Counted from the first letter of the stretch, positions 1 through 8,313 are shown. The stretch is 64,000 nt of DNA from Parasphingorhabdus halotolerans (GCF_012516475.1 NZ_CP051217.1:1860001-1924000); one strand, 5' to 3'. Notes: generated from the letters alone by a model not told the origin. A program made the numbers and translations.

Positions 1-156
1 ACGGCCGTTATAATGGCCGCAAGAGCCGCACATATGATGCGGGCGCTTGAGTTCACCGCAATTCGGGCATTCCTGATGTGCTTCGACTTTCAAAGCATCA
101 TGTGACCGGCGCATTCCGCGTTTTGACGGCGTCGTTTTTCTTTTAGGTACAGCCAT
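1..156 (-). CDS. rpmF: 50S ribosomal protein L32 (3' end outside window)
   Basis: This is a structural protein of the large ribosomal subunit. Reading from the ATG at 156 gives a protein starting [20 protein letters not shown], the standard L32 N-terminus. It is followed by two cysteine pairs, CPNC near residue 32 and CGSC near residue 43, which form the zinc ribbon of C-plus L32 proteins. Fifty-two codons are visible, and the frame is still open at base 1, so only the last few residues are missing. In alphaproteobacteria rpmF usually leads into plsX and fabH, which would lie to the left of the window. The identification rests on directly readable sequence and is secure. Confidence 0.97.
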   Translation of the reverse strand, partial: MAVPKRKTTPSKRGMRRSHDALKVEAHQECPNCGELKRPHHMCGSCGHYNGR

Positions 157-371
157 TGCTAAGCCTGTTCTTTAAGTTCAATTATCGATAACCAATGCGG
201 CAATACTTTGGGCTTGTTGATTTTCCGGTAGCTCGCTTCCAAAATGAAGAGAATCACCGCAAAGCCGCTGGCAAGTCGCATGCGAAAGGGCGCGTATAAC
301 GATTTTCCTGTGCGTTGCAAGCATTCTACTCCTATAGCAGCGGGATATTTTAACACCGCTTTGGGGGATTT

Positions 372-812
372 ATGATTTTACCGATTACATTGACGATTGC
401 AGGCGCTGCTGCGCTGATAAACATCTGGCTGATGATTCGCGTCGGGCAGGTTCGAACCAGCGAAAAAGTAAGTGTTGGCGACGGCGGTAATGATAAAGTT
501 ATTCGCCGGATGCGGGCGCATAGCAACTTCATTGAATCCGCCCCATTTGTCTTGGCGTTAATTGGCCTGATCGAACTGGCAATGGGATCGCCGACATGGC
601 TATGGATCGTCGGCGGCATTTACCTTCTCGGCCGTGTCGCTCATGGCATCGGCATGGATGATGGCAAATTTGGCAAAGGCCGGATGGTCGGTACGCTTGT
701 GACGATGCTTACCCTGCTGGGATTGGGGATTTACGCGATCGCCATACCCTATTTCACCGTTGCGGACGCGAGCACTGCGCCTATCCCGATGGCAGAAGGT
801 GAAACGCTTTAA
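372..812 (+). CDS. MAPEG family membrane protein
   Basis: This 146-residue protein has four hydrophobic helices (about residues 1-22, 58-80, 78-92 and 106-128). It belongs to the MAPEG superfamily (membrane-associated eicosanoid and glutathione metabolism proteins). The family hallmark is visible in the loop and helix 2: RMRAHSNFIE near residue 46, followed by a second conserved patch GRVAHGIGM near residue 86. Bacterial members are often glutathione S-transferase-like or of unknown substrate, so no specific reaction is claimed. It stands alone, followed by a hairpin and then a separate small gene. A paralogue of similar length lies at 31510-31920 in this same window. Confidence 0.9.
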   Translation: MILPITLTIAGAAALINIWLMIRVGQVRTSEKVSVGDGGNDKVIRRMRAHSNFIESAPFVLALIGLIELAMGSPTWLWIVGGIYLLGRVAHGIGMDDGKFGKGRMVGTLVTMLTLLGLGIYAIAIPYFTVADASTAPIPMAEGETL

Positions 813-824
813 GACAAAAGGCAA

Positions 825-862
825 AAAATATTCTAGTTTGAATCTTTCAGTTAGAATATTTT
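825..862 (+). terminator. hairpin after the MAPEG gene
   Basis: An AT-rich inverted repeat, AAAATATTCTA at 825-835 and TAGAATATTTT at 852-862, lies 13 bases beyond the MAPEG stop codon. The right arm ends in a run of T. It is a plausible weak intrinsic terminator. The stem is low in GC, so termination is inferred, not certain. Confidence 0.45.
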
Positions 863-952
863 CGTTCCATCAGATGCGCCTTCGGGAATTTTGGCAAAGA
901 TATTTCTTATCGACAGGCTATTATATCCTCTAATCAATCAGATGGAGCGGAC

Positions 953-1204
953 ATGAACCCTTTTACCGATCACCCCAAGGCAGTTGGCGAAACCTATCTT
1001 GAGCATTTTGCCACGGCTTCGAGCTTTGGTGTTCCGATGATCATAACCGGATTTGCTTGCCTGCTGCATGGTTTCTTCCCGTTCCTGTTTGAAAAAACCG
1101 GCAGCAATCTGGTGCGCAATCTGCATGAGCGCATGGTGACTAACCGCGTGAAACCAAAGAACCTCGATAAGGTCGGCGAACAGCCTTTGGAATGGTGTAT
1201 CTAG
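953..1204 (+). CDS. DUF6356 family small membrane protein
   Basis: This is an 83-residue protein with one clear hydrophobic segment (about residues 25-45) followed by a basic C-terminal tail. The pattern HPxxVGExYxEH near the N-terminus and GxxxLxHGxFPFLFEKTGS in the middle match the alphaproteobacterial DUF6356 family, whose role is unknown. The gene starts at an ATG preceded by a GGAG-like sequence (atggagcggac). Its stop codon overlaps by four bases with the stop of the convergent metallo-hydrolase. Nothing in the sequence points to a substrate. The family assignment is from memory of family style. Confidence 0.75.
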   Translation: MNPFTDHPKAVGETYLEHFATASSFGVPMIITGFACLLHGFFPFLFEKTGSNLVRNLHERMVTNRVKPKNLDKVGEQPLEWCI

Positions 1205-1863
1205 CGCGCCGCCAGCACATCATCGGCAACAAACGCATTGGTGCGCCGCTCATGACCAAATTGGCTGACTGGTCCGTGTCCGGGAATAAACGTAACATCA
1301 TCACCCAGCGGCCATAGCTTCTGCGTGATCGCGTCGATCAGATCCTGATGATTGCCACGCGGGAAATCCGTCCGTCCGATAGAACCCTGAAAAATCACAT
1401 CACCAACAACCGCCAGCTTTGATGGTTCGTGATAGAAAATGACATGGCCAGGCGTATGTCCCGGGCAGTGGATCACATCCAGCACCAGATCGCCGACAGT
1501 CACCTGATCGCCATCATTGAGCCAGCGGTCTGGCACAAAGCTCTTGGCTTCCATGCCATAACGCGCGCCGTCGCCATCAAGCTGGTCAATCCAGAACAGG
1601 TCATCTTTATGTGGGCCTTCAATCGGCAGGCCAAGTTCTTCAGCCAGCATCCCCGCCTGCCCGCAATGATCAAGATGGCCATGGGTGATGATGATCTTTT
1701 CCAGATCAACGCCATGTTGTTCCACCGCCGCCTTCAGCCGGTTCAAGTCGCCGCCGGGGTCGCTAAGCGCGGCCTTATTGGTTTTGGTGCACCAAAGGAG
1801 CGTGCAATTCTGCTGGAGTGGTGTCACCGGAATAATCACGGCTTTCAAGGGTGCTTCTGTCAT
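1201..1863 (-). CDS. MBL-fold metallo-hydrolase (glyoxalase II-like, YcbL type)
   Basis: This 220-residue protein is a metallo-beta-lactamase-fold hydrolase. The metal-binding motif HGHLDH is at residues 61-66. Further ligands follow in CPGHTPGH (about residue 133), in GDVIFQGSIGRTD (about 153) and in the final PGHGP (about 195). The compact length and the GRTDFPRG segment resemble the YcbL/glyoxalase-II-like group that hydrolyses thioesters such as S-lactoylglutathione. The exact substrate cannot be read from sequence. It is convergent with the DUF6356 gene and lies 57 bases downstream of the S24 repressor gene on the same strand, so the two may be co-transcribed. Confidence 0.9.
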   Translation of the reverse strand: MTEAPLKAVIIPVTPLQQNCTLLWCTKTNKAALSDPGGDLNRLKAAVEQHGVDLEKIIITHGHLDHCGQAGMLAEELGLPIEGPHKDDLFWIDQLDGDGARYGMEAKSFVPDRWLNDGDQVTVGDLVLDVIHCPGHTPGHVIFYHEPSKLAVVGDVIFQGSIGRTDFPRGNHQDLIDAITQKLWPLGDDVTFIPGHGPVSQFGHERRTNAFVADDVLAAR

Positions 1864-1920
1864 GGGATGCTATTTGGCGGTGGCGCGCGCAAGTTGCAAG
1901 GGCCGAAAATGCGAGGGGGA

Positions 1921-2580
1921 TTATAATCGCCGCCCGGTCCAAACCACCCGGCCAATAATATTCACTTCGTTGGCATGGACATCGTCCCAATCAGGATATT
2001 GCGGATTATCGCTGCGGATCGAAAGTTTTCCCGATGGTCCGAGCGCGACCCGCTTGACCAGCAGCACATCATCCATGCGCAGCACATATATGCCATCGCG
2101 AAGCGGGCGCTGGGCGGCACTGTGATCGACCATGATGTCATCACCATCGCACAAGGTCGGGTCCATCGAATCGCCATCAACGCTGATAAGCGAAAGGTTC
2201 TTGGGGTCAGCGCCCAATTGTTTCAGCCATTTTGGCCCGAAGCCCATAGCTTCGTGATATTCACCATCATCCGCAATCGATCCGGGGCCTGCGGACGCGC
2301 CGATCTGCAATTGCCTGATCCGGAACAAACCGTCTGACGGCTTTCCAGATCGCTTCGATGCGGCGGGCGAACGGCCAACTGCGCCGAGTTGCTCTTCATC
2401 CACACCATAGAATTCGGCCAACCGCCGGCGATCATCTTCATCGAGCTTTTTCGGCGTTCCGCGGCGGATATATTGCTGAATATAGGCCGGGTTCTTGCCA
2501 AGCATCTTCGATAGCGACGAAAAATCATCGCCGTTTTTACGGATAAGCTCTTCCAGATTTGCACGCGGATCATCCTGCAT
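1921..2580 (-). CDS. S24-family (LexA/CI-like) transcriptional repressor
   Basis: This is a repressor of about 219 residues. The N-terminal 75 residues form a helix-turn-helix-like segment (SLSKMLGKNPAYIQQYIRRG) typical of XRE-type repressors. The C-terminal half is a peptidase S24 domain with the nucleophile serine in VDGDSMDPTL and the general-base lysine in LLVKRVAL, the arrangement used for self-cleavage. An AG pair in IGASAGPG before the S24 domain is a possible cleavage site. Two ATG codons are adjacent; the second (2580) is better spaced from an upstream GGAG. It is divergent from a small gene across two palindromes, which suggests autoregulation. No other prophage genes are nearby, so it is probably a chromosomal stress regulator. 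Confidence 0.88.
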   Translation of the reverse strand: MQDDPRANLEELIRKNGDDFSSLSKMLGKNPAYIQQYIRRGTPKKLDEDDRRRLAEFYGVDEEQLGAVGRSPAASKRSGKPSDGLFRIRQLQIGASAGPGSIADDGEYHEAMGFGPKWLKQLGADPKNLSLISVDGDSMDPTLCDGDDIMVDHSAAQRPLRDGIYVLRMDDVLLVKRVALGPSGKLSIRSDNPQYPDWDDVHANEVNIIGRVVWTGRRL

Positions 2581-2617
2581 CATGCTCCGGTTTTAGACGA
2601 TTGGCCGAAAATGGCAA

Positions 2618-2631
2618 TAGGAAATATCCTA
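2618..2631. promoter_or_regulatory. palindrome 1, likely operator of the S24 repressor
   Basis: The perfect palindrome TAGGAAATATCCTA lies 38 bases upstream of the repressor start, between the two divergent genes. A related palindrome follows 25 bases later. Operator function is inferred from position and symmetry. Confidence 0.55.
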
Positions 2632-2655
2632 GACATGTAGGAAATTACATTTCAA

Positions 2656-2671
2656 ATAGGATTTTCCCTAT
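2656..2671. promoter_or_regulatory. palindrome 2, likely operator of the S24 repressor
   Basis: ATAGGATTTTCCCTAT is a near-perfect dyad that shares the TAGGA/TCCTA-type half-sites of the first palindrome. A further unpaired half-site, TAGGAAAT, sits between them at about 2638. Paired operators controlling two divergent promoters are the classic layout for CI-like repressors. Confidence 0.5.
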
Positions 2672-2722
2672 TGGAAGCGATTCGCCGCCTCCAACACCGA
2701 CCGAAACTAGCGGAGAGAGCCA

Positions 2723-2911
2723 ATGCACCTGTTACGAGAAATCGAAAAATTTATGCGCGACACCAATATGCCGTGGACCAAGTTTGGCCGCTTGTCGGTG
2801 CGCGACCCGCGCTTTGTCGAAGATCTGCGCAATGGCCGCCAGCCTGGCAATAATATTTCCCAGCGCGTGATCAATTTCATGAAAGAATGGCGCAGCGACC
2901 ATGCCTGTTAA
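2723..2911 (+). CDS. small basic protein facing the S24 repressor
   Basis: This 62-residue protein contains MPWTKFGRLSVRDPRFVEDL, a segment with the character of a short helix-turn-helix or DNA-contacting helix pair, and a charged C-terminus. Similar small genes are common in sphingomonads, usually annotated as hypothetical. The ATG is preceded by a gagag Shine-Dalgarno-like sequence. Its control region is shared with the S24 repressor and carries two palindromes, so repression by that protein is likely. It overlaps the next gene by 11 bases in another frame, suggesting coupled translation. Function is unknown. Confidence 0.6.
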   Translation: MHLLREIEKFMRDTNMPWTKFGRLSVRDPRFVEDLRNGRQPGNNISQRVINFMKEWRSDHAC

Positions 2912-3266
2912 AGATTGTCCGGTCAGGAAGAGGACGCGGCACATCGTGAAAAATGATGTGGGCAGCCAGCTCACCATGCAATTACAGCAGTATTTTGGAC
3001 GCTATGGCGAAATTACCCTGAAACGGGAAAAACCCTGGGCGAGCATCACCTTCTCCGGCACGCGGCATTATTTCGAACTAATCACTGAACCGGGCGTCGA
3101 GGAAAAGACTGTCAACGCGTTGCTTGCGCCACTGGTCAGCCATGAATTTGACATTTCCGGCCATTTTGTAGCCGATATACTGGTGCACTTACGCGCGCCA
3201 GCAGACGCGCGCATTGCCATCGACATTTTGACGATAGTCGATCCGGTGGGGAAACCGGCCGATTAA
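2901..3266 (+). CDS. conserved hypothetical protein, 121 residues
   Basis: The frame is open for 121 codons and overlaps the small gene before it by 11 bases. The first 30 residues are basic and cysteine-bearing and may not be translated. An internal ATG at residue 26 (MQLQQYFGRYGEITL) is a credible alternative start. From there the protein looks like a compact alpha/beta domain (ITFSGTRHYFELITEPGVEEKTV, then DISGHFVADILVHLR). I do not recognise the family. Position after the repressor-facing gene suggests the same transcript. Confidence 0.6.
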   Translation: MPVKDCPVRKRTRHIVKNDVGSQLTMQLQQYFGRYGEITLKREKPWASITFSGTRHYFELITEPGVEEKTVNALLAPLVSHEFDISGHFVADILVHLRAPADARIAIDILTIVDPVGKPAD

Positions 3267-3267
3267 A

Positions 3268-4371
3268 CTACCGATGCGCTGTCATTTTTTCCAAAGTGCC
3301 CAGCGCCGCCTTTAGCGCCGCATCCATATCAGCCTGACGCGCGGCCTGAACTTCCTCTTCGGTTTTTTCGACCGGCTTTAAAGAAGGAACATTAAGCGGT
3401 GCCTCTTGGCTGGAGACACTGAAGCTGCCAGCATTTTCTGCAGGTGCCGGTACAACTGACGCAGCTTCCGGGGCAACCGGATCGGCAATGGCGCGGCTCG
3501 CGATTTCAAGTTGCTTCAGCCGTGCCAGGCCTGCTTCCAGTCGGCTCGCCAAATCGGCAATCGACAGCGCGGACATATCTTCTTGTGGCTGATCTTCGTG
3601 TGGCTGAATTTGTGATTCCGGCGCGGCAACGGTTTGTGCCTGTAAAGGAGCCGCAACCTGCTCTGCAGGCGCTACAACCATATTGGAAAGGTCCAACGCG
3701 GTTTCTTGCGCTGGCACTTGATGTTGAGACACATGCTCAACAGGCGCGCGCAACTGCCTATCAGCGACAAACGGAGCCGGCGTGGTCGCCCGTGTTTCAG
3801 CCACTGGCGGTTCAGCCTGTTGAGGCGCAGCCGAGGCGGCTTCGAAAGGCTGGATTTTTTCAGCCAATGGTGAACCCAGATCGGCTTCGGCAAAAATTGG
3901 ACGGCGAGCAGGAGCATCAGGATGCGCATCCGCTTCCCGCAATTTTGGCAGATCAGCAAGGTCCATTACTTTCCTGTCATTTGTCGCGCCCGTTTTTCTC
4001 GGTTTCCGCAGTAATTTCTTCAATGAAAATTTGGATTTTTTTACCATCGGTTGCCCCGGATCTGCAACGTTGTCGTCAGAAACGGAAAATTTTGGTAATG
4101 CCAAGCCCATGTCAGAGCCCCCTTTTTGATTAAGAAACAGATAAATAATTGACGCAGAAACCAGTCCGGCCGTCACTGCAATAAGCCCCTTCGCAGTGTT
4201 CCCCAGCGGCGGCGCAGCAGCGGATATAATTTCAGCTATGCCGGTAAAGCCGATGATTTTTTCCAGATAAACAGCTGGTAATGTCGCAATGACCAGGGCC
4301 GCTGCAAAGCCGCCAACAGCAGCCATGCTTGGCTTTTTAAAGCGGGTCAGATCTTGATCTAGCTGGTCCAC
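3268..4371 (-). CDS. membrane protein with long acidic/proline-rich tail, glycan locus
   Basis: This is a protein of about 367 residues with two hydrophobic helices near the N-terminus (about residues 19-55 and 62-82), followed by a long low-complexity tail rich in Ala, Pro, Gln and Glu and a final helical segment. The best start is a GTG at 4371 because it follows GGAG at ideal spacing; an upstream TTG at 4419 would overlap the glycosyltransferase gene. It lies 16 bases downstream of that gene on the same strand and is probably in its operon. The layout (membrane anchor plus flexible tail) suggests a scaffold for envelope or exopolysaccharide machinery, but this is inference. No family is recognised. 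Confidence 0.7.
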   Translation of the reverse strand: MDQLDQDLTRFKKPSMAAVGGFAAALVIATLPAVYLEKIIGFTGIAEIISAAAPPLGNTAKGLIAVTAGLVSASIIYLFLNQKGGSDMGLALPKFSVSDDNVADPGQPMVKKSKFSLKKLLRKPRKTGATNDRKVMDLADLPKLREADAHPDAPARRPIFAEADLGSPLAEKIQPFEAASAAPQQAEPPVAETRATTPAPFVADRQLRAPVEHVSQHQVPAQETALDLSNMVVAPAEQVAAPLQAQTVAAPESQIQPHEDQPQEDMSALSIADLASRLEAGLARLKQLEIASRAIADPVAPEAASVVPAPAENAGSFSVSSQEAPLNVPSLKPVEKTEEEVQAARQADMDAALKAALGTLEKMTAHR

Positions 4372-4387
4372 AATATACTCCGTCGAT

Positions 4388-5620
4388 TCAGGCCGCGCGC
4401 TCAAAAGATTTTTGCGCAATCAGCCTTTGGTAAACAGGAGTGTAACGCAAAATGTTTGACGACCAGTTACGATCTGCCTCAACAAATTTCTTTGCTTTTT
4501 CAATGGTTTGTGGCCACGCTTCTCGGTTTTCGAACAAATCGGCTAGTTTTTGAGCAATTTTTTCCGGGTTTCCGGCAGGAAATAATGTCCCCGTAACGCC
4601 GTCTTCAATCAGTTCCTTATGACCACCAACATCGGATGCGGCGACAAGGCGGCCCTGCGCCATCGCCTCAAGCGGCTTGAGCGGCGTCACCAACTCGGTA
4701 AGGCGCATCGCTTTGCGGGGATAGACCATTACATCCATCAAACCATAGTAGCGCTCGACTTCATCGTGCGGAACGCGGCCAGTGAAGGTGATGGCAGAAC
4801 CCATGCCGGAAGCCTCCATCTGTTCCATTAAGGCTTCTTCCATCGGCCCGCCGCCAACCATTAGCAAATGCACTTTAGGGCATCGCTGCTGCAACATCGG
4901 CATTGCTGCTATCAGATCATCAAGACCTTCATAATCATAGAAGCTGCCGATAAAGCCGAGAACCGATTTACCCTGCAAGCCCAACTCAGCACGCAAATTT
5001 TCATCCGGCGCTGGTGGCTTGCCAAATAACTCCAGATCAACGCCGTTCGGCGAAACGGTAATTTTCTGCTGGGCAACGCCGCGCGAAACAAGGTCGGATT
5101 TCAATCCTTCACAGATCACCGCTACCGCATCAGCGCCGTTAACAACATGGTTTTCCAGCTGCCGGGTCAGCCAGTAACGCGGACTGCCTTCGCGGCCCGT
5201 GCCATTACCGACAGCGGCATCTTCCCAGAAGGCCCGAATTTCATAAAGCAAAGGCAGGCCAGTTTTTTGGGCGACCCGTAAGGCTGCCAATCCGTTCAGC
5301 GCAGGAGAATGGGCATGGAGCACATCCGGACGCCACTCGCGTACGACCGAGGCAATCCGTTCAGCGAAAACCGCTACCTCGCGCCATTCGCGCACCGGTG
5401 ATGGGCCGTCAACCGCGGCCAAGGTGCGGTAAAAATCCAAACCGTCGGCCTGTTCCAAAGGCGTCTTTGCTTCATAACCATGCTGGTTTTGCCGCACGCC
5501 CGTGACGCCAGCTACGGTCAAACCACCAGCAATCTGCGCCTTCATAATCGCCCGGGTTCTAAAGCAATAGCCGCTATGAAGCGGCAGGCTGTGATCCAAG
5601 ATATGTAAAATCCGTGTCAT
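4388..5620 (-). CDS. exosortase-A-associated glycosyltransferase (GT4 type)
   Basis: This 410-residue protein has a GT-B fold. The N-terminus MTRILHILDHSLPLHSGYCF is the hallmark of the exosortase A (EpsH/XrtA) system-associated glycosyltransferases. The glycosyltransferase group 1 domain follows, with GFIGSFYDYEGLDDLI near residue 222 and the donor-binding ExxxxxxxxE-type patch PLKPLEAMAQGRLVAASDVGG near residue 327. It probably transfers a sugar from a nucleotide donor during exopolysaccharide or protein O-glycan assembly in the cytoplasm. It is divergent from a glycan ligase of the same system and upstream of a membrane protein gene. The exosortase itself is not in the window. Confidence 0.88.
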   Translation of the reverse strand: MTRILHILDHSLPLHSGYCFRTRAIMKAQIAGGLTVAGVTGVRQNQHGYEAKTPLEQADGLDFYRTLAAVDGPSPVREWREVAVFAERIASVVREWRPDVLHAHSPALNGLAALRVAQKTGLPLLYEIRAFWEDAAVGNGTGREGSPRYWLTRQLENHVVNGADAVAVICEGLKSDLVSRGVAQQKITVSPNGVDLELFGKPPAPDENLRAELGLQGKSVLGFIGSFYDYEGLDDLIAAMPMLQQRCPKVHLLMVGGGPMEEALMEQMEASGMGSAITFTGRVPHDEVERYYGLMDVMVYPRKAMRLTELVTPLKPLEAMAQGRLVAASDVGGHKELIEDGVTGTLFPAGNPEKIAQKLADLFENREAWPQTIEKAKKFVEADRNWSSNILRYTPVYQRLIAQKSFERAA

Positions 5621-5727
5621 GGAAAGATTCTGTGCCCGAAAAGGATTAACGTCCCGTCAACCCAATCCCTGTATCGCGCGAAGAATAGAAACGCGTTTGA
5701 TGCGCATGGACGGGATGATTTGGATAG

Positions 5728-5895
5728 ATGATCGACAATTTCTCAATCGCGCTGACACATGGTCTGCTGCTGATTGCGGCGTGGCGACTCATTCATCGCC
5801 CCGATCTCGATCTCGAAGACCCACCCGAAAGGGACAAGGAACCGAGCGGCTTTGGTGCGGGCAACCAAAATTCGGGAGCAAATCCCGATGCGTGA
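5728..5895 (+). CDS. 55-residue membrane-anchored small protein
   Basis: A short open frame starting at the ATG at 5728 encodes MIDNFSIALTHGLLLIAAWR, a single N-terminal hydrophobic helix, followed by an acidic tail rich in Asp, Glu and Pro. Its TGA stop overlaps by eight bases with the ATG of the O-glycosylation ligase, the pattern of translational coupling. Codon use is like that of neighbours. It is too short for most gene callers. I infer that it is a real small partner of the ligase, perhaps an assembly factor for the membrane enzyme. No family is known to me. Confidence 0.6.
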   Translation: MIDNFSIALTHGLLLIAAWRLIHRPDLDLEDPPERDKEPSGFGAGNQNSGANPDA

Positions 5896-7312
5896 TCTCG
5901 TATTCGTCGGCTATTTGCTTGCGCTACTATTTATTGCGTTCAAGCGCCCATTTTTGTTCACTCTGGTCTACGCTTATGTCGATATCATTGCGCCGCAGCG
6001 CCTTAGTTATTTTCTTCTCAACAGCATCCCGCTGTCACTAATCGTTTTCGGCCTCGCCTTTCTGGGGTATATGGTTGGTGACGAAAAGAAGGACAGCCGT
6101 TTCTCCGTCCGGCAAGGTTTGATGATTTTGTTGCTTGTTTATTGTGGGTACACCACCGTGCAAGCCGCCGTACCGGAAGCTGCCTTGGAAAAATGGGACT
6201 GGGTGTGGAAAGCGCTGGTCTTTGCAATCTTCCTGCCGTTGACACTGAAAACAAAATTGCGGATTGAAGCGTTAGCGCTGTTCATGGTGCTCTGCGCAGG
6301 CACGCTGATCATCACCGGCGGCATTAAAACACTGGCATCGGGCGGTGGCTATGGCGTATTGGTGCTGCTTATTGATGACAATAGCGGGCTTTACGAAGGC
6401 TCGATTATCTCGATGGTTGCGATCTGTATCATTCCGCTTATCCTTTGGCTGGCCAATTGGGGCACGGTCTTTCCGCCAGACTGGCGGGTCAAGCTCTTCG
6501 CTTATGCTTTATGCTTTGCCGCGCTGCTCATTCCAATCGGAACACAAGCGCGGACCGGACTGGTTTGCATCGCGGTGCTCGCGGTACTGCAGTTACGCTT
6601 CGTGAAATATCGTTTCATTTATGCCGGTCTAGCAGTCATATTGGGGCTAATGGCAATTCCGTTCCTGCCTCAGAGCTTTTCAGACCGGATGTCGACTATA
6701 GAGAATTACAAAGCGGATGAATCCGCTTCTACCCGCATCGCCGTGTGGCAGTGGACGCTGGAATACGCGAAAAACAACCCCTTTGGCGGCGGCTTCGATT
6801 CTTATCGCCTCAACAAGATCAGCTATGATCTGATCGAAGACCCTGATAAACCCGAAGAAGAGGTAGAATATGAAATTGAAGACGAAGGTCCGATAGAGAT
6901 TGTCGACGAAAGCCGCGCCTTCCACAGCAGCTATTTTGAAATGCTGGGTGAGCAAGGCTATCCCGGCCTGGTAATCTGGCTGCTTATCCACGGCGGAGGT
7001 ATTTGGCGAATGGAGGTGCTACGGCGCCGCTACACCAAAACCCCGAAAGAGGGTGAAAAATGGGTCGCGCCGCTCGCCATCGCCCTGCAGCACGGCCATA
7101 TCATCTATATGGTCGGCGCACTTTTCGTCGGCGTGGCATACCAGCCGTTTATCTATATGCTGGTCGCGATGCAATTGGGGCTCGACACCTATATGTCGCG
7201 CCGCTCGACCGAAGCGAAATGGCGCCCTATTGCCAAGCGCTTGACCGGCAAGGCCAGACCCCCCGCATTGCCCAAGCCAGGTCCCGGTTCAGCCCAGCCT
7301 TTCACAAATTAG
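5888..7312 (+). CDS. putative O-glycosylation ligase, exosortase A system-associated (Wzy/WaaL-like)
   Basis: This 474-residue polytopic membrane protein starts at MRDLVFVGYLLALLFIAFKR; an upstream in-frame extension to 5774 is rejected because it runs antiparallel to coupling with the small gene and lacks hydrophobicity. About ten hydrophobic helices are visible, with a large periplasmic loop containing ESASTRIAVWQWTLEYAKNN and, later, SRAFHSSYFEMLGEQGYPG. That histidine-bearing loop is typical of O-antigen ligase/Wzy enzymes of the TIGR03097 type. The predicted role is polymerising or ligating lipid-linked glycan in the inner membrane, in the same pathway as the divergent glycosyltransferase. 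Confidence 0.87.
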   Translation: MRDLVFVGYLLALLFIAFKRPFLFTLVYAYVDIIAPQRLSYFLLNSIPLSLIVFGLAFLGYMVGDEKKDSRFSVRQGLMILLLVYCGYTTVQAAVPEAALEKWDWVWKALVFAIFLPLTLKTKLRIEALALFMVLCAGTLIITGGIKTLASGGGYGVLVLLIDDNSGLYEGSIISMVAICIIPLILWLANWGTVFPPDWRVKLFAYALCFAALLIPIGTQARTGLVCIAVLAVLQLRFVKYRFIYAGLAVILGLMAIPFLPQSFSDRMSTIENYKADESASTRIAVWQWTLEYAKNNPFGGGFDSYRLNKISYDLIEDPDKPEEEVEYEIEDEGPIEIVDESRAFHSSYFEMLGEQGYPGLVIWLLIHGGGIWRMEVLRRRYTKTPKEGEKWVAPLAIALQHGHIIYMVGALFVGVAYQPFIYMLVAMQLGLDTYMSRRSTEAKWRPIAKRLTGKARPPALPKPGPGSAQPFTN

Positions 7313-7346
7313 ATGACGCCACAATCTGTGATGCTAAGCACCGAAC

Positions 7347-8312
7347 ATGGCTTTAACCGTTACCACACAAATTGAACGCTGGCCTGTCGATGGCAGTTTC
7401 ATCATCAGCCGGGGTGCAAAGACCTATGTTGATATCGTGGTCTGTACGGTGTCGGACGGTTTTCATGAAGGCCAAGGCGAGTCCACGCCGATATATTATG
7501 AGGGCGAAACGGCGGAAAGCTGCGTCGGCACGATCGCAGGATTTGCCAACCAGGCCACAGAATTTGATCGGCAAATGCTGCTGCAAGCTTTACCAAGGGG
7601 TGCGGCGCGCAACGCGCTCGATTGCGCGCTTTGGGATTTGCAAGCCCGGAAATTGGACAAGCCGCTTTGGCAGGTCGCGAAGCTGCCCAAACCGCAACCC
7701 CTCATTTCCGCCTATACCATTTCGCTTGGTGAACCGTCGAAAATGGAAGCTGATGCAAGAGCTGCGGGTGACCGCCATTCTCTGCTCAAACTCAAGCTAT
7801 CGGGCGATAATGACCATGAAAGGGTCGTCGCCGTGCATCGCGGGGCGCCCAATGCCCGCTTGATTGTCGATGCCAATGAAAGTTGGAATGATCTCGACAT
7901 TGCGCGAGAGGCTGCGAGATTGGCTGGTTTGGGAGTAGAATTGATTGAGCAACCGGTTAGCGCTGGACGAGACGAATTGCTCGCCGGAGTGCAATCGCCT
8001 GTACCTCTATGCGCTGATGAAAGCTGCCATACCGCTGCCGACATCAAGCGCATTGCGCCCTATTATGATGCGGTGAACATCAAACTCGACAAAACCGGGG
8101 GGTTGACGGCAGCCATAGCATTAGCAAATGCTGCGGAGGCAGAAGGGCTTAAGCTGATGGTCGGCTGTATGCTGTCAACATCCCTTGGCATCCGCCCTGC
8201 ATTTGCATTGGCCCAGCGTGCCCGATGGGTTGATCTTGACGGTCCGTTATTGCTGGCGAAAGACCGATCTGATGGTTTTGTTTTTTCCGGTGGCATGATT
8301 GGCCCGAAATAA
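7347..8312 (+). CDS. dgcA: muconate-lactonizing-type epimerase (DgcA-like N-acetyl-D-Glu racemase / dipeptide epimerase)
   Basis: This 321-residue enolase-superfamily protein has an N-terminal capping domain and a barrel. The barrel shows the catalytic lysine pair region LLKLKLSGD (about residue 148), metal ligands in VDANESW (about 173), IEQPV (about 200), CADES (about 222) and the second acid/base lysine in NIKLDKTGG (about 245). This pattern fits L-Ala-D/L-Glu epimerases and the N-acetyl-D-glutamate racemase DgcA. The usual DgcN partner is not adjacent here, so dipeptide epimerisation in murein recycling is an equally fair reading. It is followed by a bidirectional terminator. Confidence 0.82.
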   Translation: MALTVTTQIERWPVDGSFIISRGAKTYVDIVVCTVSDGFHEGQGESTPIYYEGETAESCVGTIAGFANQATEFDRQMLLQALPRGAARNALDCALWDLQARKLDKPLWQVAKLPKPQPLISAYTISLGEPSKMEADARAAGDRHSLLKLKLSGDNDHERVVAVHRGAPNARLIVDANESWNDLDIAREAARLAGLGVELIEQPVSAGRDELLAGVQSPVPLCADESCHTAADIKRIAPYYDAVNIKLDKTGGLTAAIALANAAEAEGLKLMVGCMLSTSLGIRPAFALAQRARWVDLDGPLLLAKDRSDGFVFSGGMIGPK

Positions 8313-8313
8313 A

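Noticed and set aside
159..356. 65-codon minus-strand frame upstream of rpmF
   Set aside because: It starts with GTG, has no ribosome site at this or the internal ATG, and no recognisable residues. It is treated as non-coding until conservation is shown.
1921..3266. prophage remnant suggested by the S24 repressor
   Set aside because: No integrase, attachment site, replication or structural phage gene is present on either side.
5774..5887. N-terminal extension of the O-glycosylation ligase
   Set aside because: The ligase family begins at MRDLVFV; the extension is hydrophilic and overlaps the 55-residue gene in another frame.
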